Shown here one piece after another: positions 43,893 to 57,239 of a DNA stretch of 64,000 nucleotides. The notes beneath the pieces were generated by a model. That model ran no database searches and was not told the origin of the DNA. It saw only the letters and a program-made list of their open reading frames with translations. Numbering within the stretch: the first letter of the stretch is position 1; each line of letters starts with the position of its first letter. The position numbers were made by a program, and so were the translations under genes. Source of the stretch: Epiperipatus broadwayi (taxonomy: Eukaryota > Onychophora > Udeonychophora > Euonychophora > Peripatidae); contig JAQFVV010012508.1 of NCBI GenBank assembly GCA_028023455.1, positions 3,219,877 through 3,283,876 of the forward strand, in the 5' to 3' direction.

Positions 43893-44246
43893 GTGGCTAA
43901 TGATCTGCAGAAGTATATATCTACTATGACAATACTCTTATGTGTGTACTTAAACAAACCAAACCTTTTTGCGTGCTTTCAAATTTAATAAAAATCACAT
44001 TTAATAATATTATCTTAATAATCAAATAGTTTATTGTTCAAGAATTCATAAAAACTTTGAGACTTGGAAGTAACCTTGTAGGACCATGATTCGTGGAACT
44101 TGAGGCTAGAGTCTGCTTTTACTATTGGATCAAACCGCGCAGGACATGAAAACAATCAAATAAATTTTAATATATTTTTTTAAGAATATTATAAAATAAT
44201 ATTTGTATCATATAAATTGCATTCAATTTGTAAGATTAATGTTGTT
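43893..44246. other. AT-rich non-coding DNA
   Basis: Nothing recognised. Confidence 0.5.
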
Positions 44247-46124
<1,878 letters not shown>

Positions 46125-46624
46125 ATTATATATATTTTTAACAACGTTTGAAAAATCATTAATATTAAGTTGAAAAAGATTTTTATTAACAAAGTCCAAA
46201 TTGTAAGTATTAGGTAGACAAAAAAAAAACAGGGAAATTTTAAAGTATCACTTCTACAAGATTCAATTAGAAATAATTATGGGTATGAATTTCATATTTA
46301 CATTAACTCAAATGCAGTTTTGAGATCATGTAATTTAAACTTTTTTTCGGTAATGACTTTGTATAAAAAACTTCATATCCCTAGCTTTCCTCCTTGCTAC
46401 AAGAGACATTTACAATCACTTTTCAGTTGACAAAATCTTGAAATTTTTTTGAAAACCAAGTGTATTTTATTTGTGTCTTTTTTCAAATGTGGATTTCATA
46501 AAACAGACCCAATTCCAAAATAGAAAGAACCAAAGATAGAAAGAGTCTATATTTAGTAGAGTATTCAAAAGCATTACCATGTTTCTAAATAGCGTCTACC
46601 ATTTTGAGAACTTAATATAATTTT

Positions 46625-46795
46625 CGTCTTCTTTTTTCTTTTCCTATGTATTGATTTCTACTTTAACATATCATACCATTTACACCTTTCTTCAACACTT
46701 TATCACTACTCTTTATTTATATCAAAACTCACAGTTTTGACTGCCCTGCAGTCATCATCAGATATCTTGAGGACTTTATTTATTATTTATTCTAT
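46625..46795 (-). mobile_element. F1 repeat inserted in LINE copy 2
   Basis: Shares CCTATGTATTGATTTCTA, ACCATTTACA, AACACTTTATCA and TTATATCAAAACT with 6083-6465. On the minus strand it holds CUGAUGA, a GACTG/CAGTC hairpin, then AAAAC. It separates the motif D region from the thumb of the LINE, replacing about ten codons. No clear duplication found. Confidence 0.7.
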
Positions 46796-46859
46796 ATGAT
46801 GATGATGAAAGGAATCATTACTAGAAAATATAATTCCAAGATCCCAAACAGTATCAACA

Positions 46860-47800
46860 GATTTTATTTTAAAATTATTGATGTAATATTCAAATCTTAA
46901 AATTTCAGATTTATTAGAGTGAAATACTGAAGAACACTTGTCCACATTGACTATCATTTTATTATTTCCACATCATTTAGAAAAACTTTAAATATCATCC
47001 TGAAGCAATAAGCAATCATGAATAGAATAGATATGTCTAAAAATCATACAATCATCAGCATAACACAGGAAGTCAGAGGATTGTAGAAAAGACATAAGAG
47101 CCAAAATACTATCTTGAGGTACTCCAAGATAACAATAATATTGAGAAGAAATTTTTCAATTAAACTTAACAAAGAGCTGCTCTATCTTTACTCGATAGAC
47201 CAAGATTATTATATAATTTAGTAAAAAGAATGTTATGATTAATTTTACCAAAGGTTTTAGACATATCAAAATAAATAACATCTATTCTATCCTGATCTTT
47301 AATTACATGTGCAATATGATCATAAATCGTAATAAGATTTGTTTCTGTTGACCTATTTGGTACAAAACCATGTTGCTCTGATGCCAATAATTTACTAATA
47401 TCATCAGCTAGTTTATTATATATACATCTCTCAAATATCCTTGAAATGGTAAGACTGAAATGGGTTTATAGTTATTGACCATACTTTATCCACTTTTAAA
47501 GATAGGAATGACTTTAGCAATTTTTAGAAATGTGAGGAAAGTAGAGCTTGTTATAGAACTATTGAGAATGTGACAAAGCAGTGAAGAGATATAATCAGCA
47601 CGGCCTTTATAAATGAAAATGGGGATGTTACCCAAACTAGAATATAACTTAAGTTGTTTAATTGCTGTTACAATATCACATTCTATAAATTTATTTAGTG
47701 AAATACCTTTCCTTACATTCTTGTTGAACATAGTATGATCATCATAATCTTGTGGTTTTACAGAGAGTTCTGAAAAAAAATTTAGAAAAATCATCCGCTG
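46860..47800 (-). pseudogene. LINE copy 2 reverse transcriptase, broken
   Basis: Pieces align along copy 1: LKLYSSLGNIPIFIYKGRAD then LKIAKVIPIFKSG (47486-47794), ASEQHGFVPNRSTETNLITI then DVIYFDMSKTFGKINHNILF (47166-47387), where motif A is degraded to SKTFGKIN, and FLCYADDCMIFRHI (about 47040-47090) as motif C. Stops and frameshifts separate the pieces. Confidence 0.8.
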
Positions 47801-48076
47801 TTAAAAAAGAAATATCCTGTTGTATTTTCCGTTTAGTAATATGCAAATACTTAATTAATGAGCAAAATTCTTTAGAATTATTCACAATTTACTTTCCATA
47901 TCTTTCATAAATTTTCAATAGACTCTTCTATAAATGATTTTAGATAATCTTCTACAATTAATAAAAGTATTATAAAAAATCAAATTTTTGGTTTTCATAT
48001 ATTGCCTATGATGATATGATTTCATTCTAATAATAATTTTAAGTGATTTAGAAAACCATAAAGAAAAATGATTATT

Positions 48077-48362
48077 GATAAACAGAGCAAAACTCTCCAT
48101 ACAGTATTGCCACCTGTGCTAAACAGAGTAATCAATGGATGCCGGAAGGTTTGTGCATAAAATCTCTACCTAGTGCCTAGTCATCCAATATCCCCAGACT
48201 AGTTTCTGGCTTGTGGCCTTCGTCAGTGAGGAGCTTTGGATCTGAGAGCACTGCATCTAGATCTTAGGATCTAATGCAACCCTCTAGCAACCACCTGTAT
48301 GGAGAGTTTTGCTCTGTTTATCAACAATTAATGTGCTAGTATAGGAAATGTGATCATGTGAT
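48077..48362 (-). mobile_element. F3 ribozyme repeat inserted in LINE copy 2, 13-bp target duplication
   Basis: 286 bp flanked by AAAAATGATTATT (48064-48076 and 48363-48375), a duplication of LINE sequence. Begins GATAAACAGAGCAAAACTCT and ends TGATCATGTGAT. The CAAAACTCTCCATACAGTA block returns inverted near the other end. Contains a full hammerhead motif (48191-48232). Because the host LINE reading resumes on the other side, boundaries are secure. Confidence 0.9.
48191..48232 (-). ncRNA. Type I hammerhead ribozyme (F3), all core residues intact
   Basis: Minus strand: stem I UCCUCA pairs with UGGGGA (six pairs, one G-U). The core CUGACGA satisfies CUGANGA. Stem II GGC/GCC surrounds CACAA, with an A-A mismatch at the closing position. 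GAA is intact, stem III is the palindrome ACUAGU, and H17 is C. Length 42. Every universally conserved nucleotide is present, so this is the best candidate for activity among the F3 copies, subject to the A-A closing mismatch. Confidence 0.8.
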
Positions 48363-48439
48363 AAAAATGATTATTAGTAATAATTTTTCCAGGTATAAAC
48401 AAATCAATAACATGATTAAAAACTTTACTAAAATACTCT

Positions 48440-49200
48440 ATACAATAGTTAACATCATTTGAAGAGTAAAGAAAACTCCAATTAAAATTGAAAGCTCAGT
48501 GCACATACGTAGATAATCACCTTTTTTATAATTTCTTCCAATAATATACAGAGATGAATTCTTAGAATATTTAATGTCAATAATAAATTCCAATGGAGAA
48601 TGATGAGTGTCAATTGTAACAGACATAGAAGTCACAGAGAAACACTGAATATTAGAAAAATTGCTGAGAGTGCAATTTAGAGTATAATTATTTACATTAA
48701 TACAAGAATTATAAGATTTAATAAATTACAAAATTGAAGCACCCTATATGCCTTAGAAGATAAAGAGTTATTGTTTAAGAGAGTATTGTCTAAATATATA
48801 TTAGGGGTATTAAAGTCAATTGTAAAGATAATGTAAGATTTAAATGTACAGTAATCAAATATTCTTTGAGTCAGCAAAACAATTCATTTAACTCAGAAAA
48901 AAGTAATGTTGGTTTAAGAAAAATACTCAAACTTTACAACCATCATTCAAAAAAACTTCACACCATGTTAACTCACAAAAAAAGGAATTGATAAAAACAG
49001 ATTTATATCTGAAGTTCTTTTTTAAGGCAATTAATGTACCTCCACCTCTCAAAGAACAACTTCAGAATGTCTATCAGTATGAAAAACCCTTTATCTATCA
49101 TTTTAAACAAATGGCCTTGAATATGATTTGAAAGCCAGGTTTCAGTCAAAAAAATAAAATTAAAAATCTCAGAATTAAAGAATTATTTTATGAGATTTAA
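48440..49200 (-). pseudogene. LINE copy 2 apurinic-type endonuclease, broken
   Basis: NFIFLTETWLSNHIQG (about 49110-49165) holds the catalytic Glu, RGGGTLIALKKNF (about 49000-49055) the Gly-rich strand, FTIDFNTPNI (within 48692-48877) the catalytic Asp-x-Asn, here with Ile in place of Gly, and THHSPLEFIIDI (within 48438-48635) the final Asp/Ser-His region, here with Thr-His-His. Frame changes separate the blocks. Confidence 0.75.
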
Positions 49201-49884
49201 CTTATATTAGAATAGAAACAATACCATTCATATTAAAATAGAAATAAATAAAAAAATCAATAAACAGAAAAAATTAAAACAAACTAAGATCAAATAAAAA
49301 AATTATATGGAAAGATTTAACAAATTGGCCAAAAGACCATGAAAAAAAGTTTAAAAAATACTGCAAGGCCATAAGTAAGATATAATCTCATAATGTTTAT
49401 ATTTGGGGATGGAAACAAAAAAGCAAGTTGATTTAGAATTAAACATATTGATTTTAAAACACAAAACTTTGAGCTGTGACTTTTTTCCCTCAGTGATGAA
49501 AGTTTATTCATCAAAAGAAAACAGATACAAATACAGTTAAAAAAAGGTTTACAAGAAGTGATTACATGATAAAATGAAATTCAGGAAGAACATGATGAAA
49601 AGGGATATGGAAAGGGTGTGTAGCCCAGGCCAAGAAAAGTCTTTGAAATAAACTTTCCGACCTTTTAGGATTATTTTCATAATATGAAGGTATATGGAAA
49701 AACTGAGAAAACCTAGATCCTCTAAATATCCTAGTTTTAAAAAGTTTAGAAGAGACTAAATTACTAAAATCGTCATTCATTACTAATTTTTCCCTATCGT
49801 AAAATATATTTTGCATTATTTGACCGTTATTATAGTCCGATTTCATTTGTCTATAAATTATGTTATTAAAATGTTATTTATCAG

Positions 49885-50893
49885 TTAACGAGGAGCAAAC
49901 ATCAGATTTGTCATCACATGAAACTGATTTAGCATGACAACTTTAAAAGGAAAATTTGGGTTATTTGTTATTATTCTACTATAATCAGGTCTAACTTGTC
50001 TCCAACTTCTGCTATCACAGTATTTTTTACCAGTTAATGACGTAACATTAAATTTAACACCATATGGAACTGATTTAATATCACAATTATTATCAATCTT
50101 ATCATCAGCAAAAGGAGAATTTGATTTACTGGTAATCATTTCAGCTTTTATGGGAGATGTATCAATACCCCCTGTGACTCCAATAAAAATTTCAGTTCCA
50201 CTTCCAGAGATATTTTGAGAATTATTATCATATTTTCCTATTATAACATCAGTATGGATGGAGGATGTATCAATACCTTTTATGACTTCATTAGAAATTC
50301 CAGTTCCACTTCTAAGGATATTATCAGTCTCTCTATCACACCTTTCTGATATAATAGAAACATCGTTAAGATGAAAATCTACTTTAGCACTTGAATCACA
50401 AAGAAAAGAAGGTGAGTAATTGTCATGAGATAATCCATAATCATATGAAAGAACACATTGTGGATTTATATTTGTAGTGGAACTAAATTTATTGTAATAT
50501 TGGTGTGACATCTTAATAATTAATGAATGAATTTGTTGTAAAGATAATACCTGTAGAACCTCCATTATAAAATCTTCAGGATTAGAAGCAAGAGTAACAA
50601 CAACTCCATCAATATCCATATCCTTATTCAAGATAAAAACAGTACTACTCTTTTTGAAAAATCTGATATAAATTATCACTATTATTTATCAATGAAATTG
50701 AACCCAAATCTAAACTTGTACTTGACTCAATTAATACATTATATTCATCAAACTCATATGGACTAGCAGAAATTATATTTTGAATGTCATTACAATCAAA
50801 AACATCTACTACCACCACCACTCCTACCATCACTACCATCACCACTCCCACCGCTGCTGCCACCATTGCTCCTACCCACACCACCACCACCAC
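49885..50893 (-). pseudogene. LINE copy 2 ORF1-like region
   Basis: A 264-codon frame (49885-50679) continues an upstream frame (50645-50893) after a frameshift near 50650. No zinc knuckle is seen. The protein is acidic and Ser/Asn/Ile-rich with an internal duplication (SGTGISNEVIKGIDTSSI and SGTEIFIGVTGGIDTSPI). The upstream frame starts in a Val/Ala run encoded by the degenerate GGT/GTA repeat at 50805-50895. Assignment to ORF1 is by position only. Confidence 0.5.
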
Positions 50894-50919
50894 CCCATAA
50901 TGATGACTACTATTATTAC

Positions 50920-51203
<284 letters not shown>

Positions 51204-51455
51204 TTGACACTGGATATCTACTATGAAGATTTAAAAATAATGAGGTCTTATTGAAACAATTTATTAAGAAATAATATTGATTAAATAAAGTAAAAGGAAA
51301 TTAAACTGATTAAGGTATCTATCTGAAGGCATTCTACAGTATACTATTTTTTCTGTTTACTTTATAGGCATTGGTTATGGATTCGTATTAGTATGAGAAT
51401 CATAATTAGATGACAAAACATAAACATTTTTTTTATTAAATTAATGTTTCACTTT

Positions 51456-51734
51456 AAATCACATGATCACCATCTCTTATGCTAACACATAACTGATATT
51501 AAACAGGCAAAACTCTCCATACAGTAGTGCCACCCTGTGCCAATCTGAGTAATCAATGTATGCTAGAAGGCTTGTACATAAAATCACTGACGAAGGCACA
51601 AGCCAGAAACTAGTCTGGGGATATTGGATGAGTAGGCACTAGATGGGAATTTTATGCACAAGCCTTCTGGCATCCATTGATTACTCTGGTTGGCACAGAA
51701 TGGCACTACTGTATGGAGAGTTTTGCCTGTCTGT
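51456..51734 (+). mobile_element. F3 ribozyme repeat, 15-bp target duplication
   Basis: 279 bp flanked by TTAATGTTTCACTTT (51441-51455 and 51735-51749). Inverted ends: AAACAGGCAAAACTCTCC on the left and GAGTTTTGCCTGT on the right. Contains TCACATGA (51459-51466) and a hammerhead motif at 51581-51621. Contains the GGATGAGTAGGCACTAGATG block shared with 3307-3481, 56990-57188 and 63086-63568. Confidence 0.9.
51581..51621 (+). ncRNA. Hammerhead-like ribozyme (F3)
   Basis: Core CUGACGA (51587-51593), stem II GGC/GCC around ACAA with an A-A closing mismatch, GAA, stem III ACUAGU, H17 C, distal strand UGGGGA. Stem I is weakened on the core side (AAUCA), leaving about three pairs. Confidence 0.68.
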
Positions 51735-51791
51735 TTAATGTTTCACTTTCAAAATCATCTTTATCATCCATTTCTTTTTCATGTCTTTTGG

Positions 51792-51915
<124 letters not shown>

Positions 51916-51919
51916 CTGC

Positions 51920-52700
51920 TACTACTACTACTCTTCTTCTCCTTCTATTATATTCTGATGTCTTTTTCGATAATGTCTGCAAGTGTTTTCTCAAAAAATC
52001 TGAGCAAAGGGAAATGATAAAAAAATCATTTAACCCTTCATGACATTTGATTATATATGATAGTGATTGCTATAATATTTTTGCATTTATTTAAAGAATT
52101 TTCATGTTGTTTATGTTTCCAATGAGTATGGTTATATCCACATAATTCTTTGTCTCATCATTTTCTATATCAAGAACTATATATATATATATATAATCTT
52201 ATTTTTGTTGAATTGCTGATTATATATATTTTGGAGCATATTTTTATTATCAACTTCAAAAACAACAACAGCAAACGAAAAAAAGACATTCATTTTTCAA
52301 AATAAATAAACCTACTAACACCTGAGCAAATTTTATTTATTCTCTTGAAGTAAAAACTAAACTGTGAAAAAAAAAATACTAATAAAAAATGTTTTTTAAA
52401 TAGGAATGAAAAAAAATATTCAGGAAAAAAACAAAAAACTTTAGCTATTAATTTTTTAATTTTTACTTTTGTAATAAATCTAAAATAAATAAATAACGAA
52501 TATATATATAGCTGATAATAATAATTTCCAAAAAAATAATGTTTTTCCAACAAGTATTTATTTATTTCTAACAATGTTATAATAACACAATTAAAATGTT
52601 TTTAAATTATCGCAACCCCATAGTTCAATACCATTATATATAAGTTATGTTGATTTTGATTTAATTATATACTGTACATTGTTTTAAATAATAATAATAA
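51920..52700. other. AT-rich non-coding DNA
   Basis: The 94-codon minus frame (52290-52574) is Phe/Lys-rich and has no motif. Nothing else. Confidence 0.5.
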
Positions 52701-52710
52701 ATGACATCAT

Positions 52711-52810
52711 TTATCACGTGACTTAACTTTACAAGCTTGTAATACAAATCTAATTATGAGTGTGTTAACAAGCTTTTCATAAATGCCATAAGAGAAAGCA
52801 TTTAAAATCT
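52711..52810 (+). mobile_element. F4 repeat fragment
   Basis: TTTATCACGTGACTTAA, TTACAAGCTTGTAATAC and GTGTTAACAAGCTTTTCA match F4 ends at 7075-7256 and 19903-20383. No ribozyme remains. Confidence 0.6.
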
Positions 52811-52984
52811 CTATTCAAATTAATTTAATAAAGAATAAAAATTTCCAAATATTATTTTTTATGAAAGAAAAAAACAAGATAACACCACATTTATCAATCA
52901 ATAAAACAATACACCATGTGACTTATAACATCAAGTGGTGATATTTAATCTTCTTTGTTCATAATTTATTTTTTGCCCATCTCA

Positions 52985-53290
52985 ATAATTTAGAATCAGG
53001 GTGGTGTTTGAGCGTTCCATCATCAGATTTTCAATTGGATGGACGGTTGAAGAGTTGGAGTGTGGAGTGGATTGAAGCCTGTCCGTTAAATTATGAAGAT
53101 TGGCTATCTTAATATATGCATAAGCACTTATTGCATATATGTGTCGAGATGATAATCTGGACCAACTGATAATTGCTGGTTTAGCATGAAATACCTATAT
53201 TGGTGAGCATATATGTGTTCAAGTGTATCAGTGTTATGAGATAGAGTGGTGAGTCATGTGAAAGTCTGTGCTCATGTACCCCATATATTA
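52985..53290 (+). mobile_element. F2 ribozyme repeat, right arm
   Basis: Contains CATCAGATTTTCAATTGG, GAAGCCTGTCCGTTAAA, GATGATAATCTGGACCAA, the ribozyme and the GAGTCATGTGAAAGTCTGTG end block (octamer 53254-53261). Confidence 0.78.
53161..53204 (+). ncRNA. Mutated hammerhead-like motif (F2)
   Basis: Stem I ACCAA/UUGGU is perfect, stem II UGC/GCA, GAA intact, stem III AUA/UAU, H17 A. The core is CUGAUAA, so catalytic G8 is A. Likely inactive. Confidence 0.62.
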
Positions 53291-53299
53291 TATATAAAT

Positions 53300-54100
53300 T
53301 TTAATAAGTTTATTTTTAAGTCAATATTTAAAAAATAAATATTTATAAATTACCAATCGGTAATGATTATAACAAAAAGTGTCTCATAAAATTAATATTA
53401 TTCCTTAATTAGGAGTCTTTGTTGATTACATTAATATTTGAGAGTAAGAACAGTTGAAACGTCAATCCCATAAAATTTATATACTTATATTGGATCCATT
53501 TTACCCAAGAGTTCCCATTTACATAAAGAAAATAAATTGTTACATTTTGATTTACAAGTGTCAAACTCACTTCATCTACAACTTTGGCACCATATCCTTC
53601 AGATAAATACAGTGATGATTATCAGTAATCATTTATAAAACTAGAGATTGTCTCTACCACAGATATAAATTTTAACTCCCGATTAATATCTGATTTTGTA
53701 ATTATTAAACACAGAACCATGTGTAAGTGTGATTATTTGATATATTTATAAAAAAAACAAATGTGATAAATTACTATTCCTAAATACCTTCCATGCAATA
53801 ATGATATTAGGCTGACTTTAGTACCTAAATTCAAATGGAAGAGCTTAAAAAATATACCCTCATATTGATTTTTAAAAAAACACAAAATCCATAAATCGTA
53901 ATGAAAAAACATTGGTCTGACACTTCAAATGCTCTGTAACAATGAAGTAATGTTTTTAAAGACAAAAATTATGCAGTGGTAGGATTAAATAGCTGGAATT
54001 TTGTAAAATTCTACTACTCAAAATGAATGATGATTTAAGAACATGTCTTAGTTTTGAAAGGAAAACTACAATTATAACATCTTTTGAAATGCCAGTTATT
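53300..54100. other. AT-rich non-coding DNA
   Basis: No gene or element. Confidence 0.45.
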
Positions 54101-54109
54101 GTTAATGAA

Positions 54110-54380
54110 GAGGTGGGCAGGTAGACCAATTGTGGTCCCTGCTCATTTGGACTGCTAATTGGGAGGCAGAGATATTCAGAATGGTCTTGACATGGCTCAG
54201 CTGATGTTTGGGAATTTATTGCTTGGTGAACTTGGGCCTTGGATCTCGATACCTGTTGTGGTGGTTGGCACACTGCTGGACTTCACCTATTCAGCTGAAG
54301 CATTTGAGTTTTCACTTTGGGGCCCCAGGGGTGGGACCATTGGGTGATGGTTAACTTCTCGACAACAGGGCCATGTGGAT
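54110..54380 (+). other. Unclassified island of higher GC content
   Basis: Markedly less AT-rich than both flanks. A plus frame (54159-54347) reads GLDMAQLMFGNLLLGELGPW and then ISIPVVVVGTLLDF, and a minus frame (53956-54273) overlaps it. Neither matches a family I recognise. It may be a fragment of a transposon or an old exon. Confidence 0.35.
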
Positions 54381-54699
54381 CCATGTACAGATACACATTA
54401 ATCATATTACAGCAATTTTTATGGATGTAATTATTTTTGAACATATGTACATTTTACCTTGTTACATTGAATCACTGTGTAATCCTCAATGGGTAAGTGT
54501 ACCCAAAATTTTTGTAATCTTTTATTAATAAAGGTCACTTTGAGAAAAAAAAGATGTAAAAACTACAGAAAATTCTGAAATTATTATCAAATATTTAAAA
54601 TAATCAGATGAATATAAAGAGAAATTATTGACAAAGATAATTACTAATGTTTAAATAATTAACCAAATAAATAAAAGAATACAATAGAGATGTGGATAT

Positions 54700-55190
54700 T
54701 TTGAAAAGATGAAAAAAGATATTAGAAATTATACACCTATAGGTTTTCTATCTTTACTAAGATTATTAAAATTCTCTTATTTGGACTCAAACCAACTAAA
54801 AGAACAAGCTGAGTTTAAAACCGGTTTTATCACATTAGATCACTTGCAAGTATTAAGAGAAGTTATAGAAAGAATATCACTCTGCAGAGTTTGGTGCAGC
54901 AGTAGAGAATCTCATTTGGGAGCAAAAGGTTCCAGGATCAATTTGGTGCTGGCAATCAAATTTCTTACGAACTCCCAAGCAATAAAACCATTAGCCTTCT
55001 ATTAAGGAATCAAAGAATATATGTTGTCATTATAATCTGAATTTGCAAATTATGAAAAGATGATTGATTCTATGGACATGTATGTAATGATTAAAGTTTT
55101 AGATTACCAAGATATAGATTCAGGATATTGTCATATTCTACTTATCAAAGTACAACAGCAGTTATTATATTACTGTATGGAATTAAGATG
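54700..55190 (+). mobile_element. RTE LINE fragment carrying a SINE
   Basis: Plus strand: NYTPIGFLSLLRLLKF and LKEQAEFKTGFITLDHLQVL are the RTE segment before RT motif A. After a 134-bp SINE insertion the reading resumes with EFANYEKMIDSMDMYVMI, where motif A is mutated. No tail or endonuclease. It lies head-on to the minus-strand RTE starting at 55240. Confidence 0.75.
54878..55011 (+). mobile_element. Second tRNA-like SINE, 9-bp target duplication
   Basis: 134 bp flanked by AAAGAATAT (54869-54877 and 55012-55020), which is RTE sequence that should be contiguous. TTTGGTGCAGCAGTAGAG is A-box-like and AAAGGTTCCAGGATCAATTT B-box-like. Different from the 102-bp SINE family. Confidence 0.6.
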
Positions 55191-56086
55191 ACTAAGATTG
55201 ATATGGATGTAATGATAGAGTTTGCACATCAAAATAAGATCATTTGTTTCAATAATTGTTAATCCATTGCAAGATGAAGATTTCTTCAAATTTAGTCCAC
55301 TTTTTCTTCTCTGAAACATACCAGAAAATTTTCTTACTTCATCTATCCATCTCACAGGTTGACTCTTTCTAAGTCTTTTACAATCTCTTGGGATCCAATT
55401 CAAAACTTCAGCTATCTATCATCATCTTTTATTCAATATGTCCAACTCAACTCTATTTTATTCTCCCAATTTTTTCAATGATGTCAATAATGCCTGTTTG
55501 GTTTTTCATCCATACATTTAATTTTCAACCTCCTATTCCATAGCATGGTAAATGGTCTGAAGTTTCAGAAATGTAACTTCTGATAAGTGTATAAGTATCA
55601 GATTTCTAAATAAGAATTGTCAAAATGTATCTATTAAAACTCTTCTTTTTCAAATACATAGGCATATTTCCTTTTAATATTCATTTATACAAAAGCATTT
55701 CATCCCATTTTCTTTCTATGATTAATTCTATCCATTATGTTTCTATCTATGTTAATCATTTGACCAAGGTATTTGTAATTGTTAGCTTCTTATAATTCGT
55801 GATAATCGATTTTTATTTGATTTTTCTGAGAAAATTTATTTGACATTGATTTAGTCTTTTTAGCATTTAGATTTTGTCCTGCATTCTTATTTTCATCTGA
55901 TAACACCTCACAAGATTTCATAAATCTATGAGGCATTGTTTGCAAAAAAACAATCACATGATCTATAAAATCTGGATGACTTACTTCTTTAGCTTTCTAG
56001 TTTAATCCATAAATACTTCTTATAAACTGCTGCAATTTTGAAATTGGATATAGTCCTGTTATACACCCTTCCAAATGGTAATTTTC

Positions 56087-56420
56087 TTAGAAATGGACAT
56101 GTAATGTAGTCATTACTGTTGCATTTTGATAAATATTCTTCAAAATATTACAATATCCTGAATCTATATATTGATGATCCAATGCTTTAATCACAGTAGA
56201 AATGTTTATGGAACCAAAAGTCTTTTCATAATGTACACATCCAAAGAATAATGGCAACTCATATTCCATTTGGCCTTTTCTATAATCTCTTAATACTTGT
56301 ATGTATTCCACTGTGCTAAAACCACTTTTAAATCCAACTTGTTTTTGGTTGGTTAGGTTCTAAAATTATCTGCAGATCAATTGTAATTATCTTGGTAAAC
56401 ATTTTCTATAAAACTGGTAA
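56087..56420 (-). pseudogene. RTE reverse transcriptase fragment
   Basis: MEYIQVLRDYRKGQMEYELP and LFFGCVHYEKTFGSINISTV are the pre-motif A and motif A segments, with motif A mutated. IKALDHQYIDSGYCNILKNI follows. A KQVGFKSGFSTVEYI-like piece lies just upstream. Stops on both sides. Confidence 0.75.
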
Positions 56421-56989
56421 AAGTCTGATTGGCCTACATTTCTAATATCTTCTTTATCATCTTTCTTAAATATGAATCATCTGATATATCATTATCATTT
56501 AGACATTTGTAATATATAACTTTGCCATTAATTTTTCTATTTTTTTCAATTGCTCCTTTTTGAAGTATCAATTATAATTCTATTATTTCCTGGAGCATTT
56601 CCTTTCTTCATTTATTTAATTGTATGTCTCATTTTTTAATTTAAAATTATGGTAACTGTGGATGAGACTTTGTTTATTTATTTTTTATTACTACATAATT
56701 CTTTACAAAAGTCTTCTATATATTTCATGACATTGTTTGTATTTTAGTAATAGTTTCATTCTTCTTATTGAGAAATAATTTTCTTTCCACGGTTGTACTA
56801 AAATGTCATGCCATTTTACAAAACTCTAAATACAGACCATGTATCAGTTACCTTTTTGGCAGTTTTTAACAGGGTATCGGTCATATTTACTGATTTCATT
56901 TAAGTTTAAACCTCCTCAAAATCTGTTAGAATTTTAGAACAATTTAAATTTATTGAAATATTTCTGAAAATTATATCAAACCACTAAAA

Positions 56990-57188
56990 CATCACATGAC
57001 CACCATTGCATATGCTATACAAGCTATTAAAACAATAGCAAACTCCCCATACAATAGTGAAAGCTAGAAACTAGCTTGGAGATATTGGATGAGTAAACCC
57101 TAGATAGGGATTTTGTGCACTAACCTTCTAGCATCAATTAATTACTATGGCTTGCACTTGGTGTTGCTACTGTTATTGAAAGTTTTCT
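56990..57188 (+). mobile_element. F3 repeat inserted in RTE LINE
   Basis: 199 bp flanked by ACCACTAAAA and ACCATTAAAA (56980-56989 and 57189-57198), a 10-bp duplication with one mismatch. TCACATGA at 56992-56999. Retains AGAAACTAGCTTGGAGATAT from the ribozyme, but the CUGANGA half is deleted, so it is inactive. Confidence 0.78.
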
Positions 57189-57239
57189 ACCATTAAAATT
57201 ATGTCAACTGTTAATTCTGGTTTCTTAATAAAATTTATT

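Noticed and set aside
51456-51734. F3 as a cut-and-paste MITE
   Set aside because: It has inverted ends, but duplications are 13-15 bp and vary between copies, and no TTAA or TA preference is seen.
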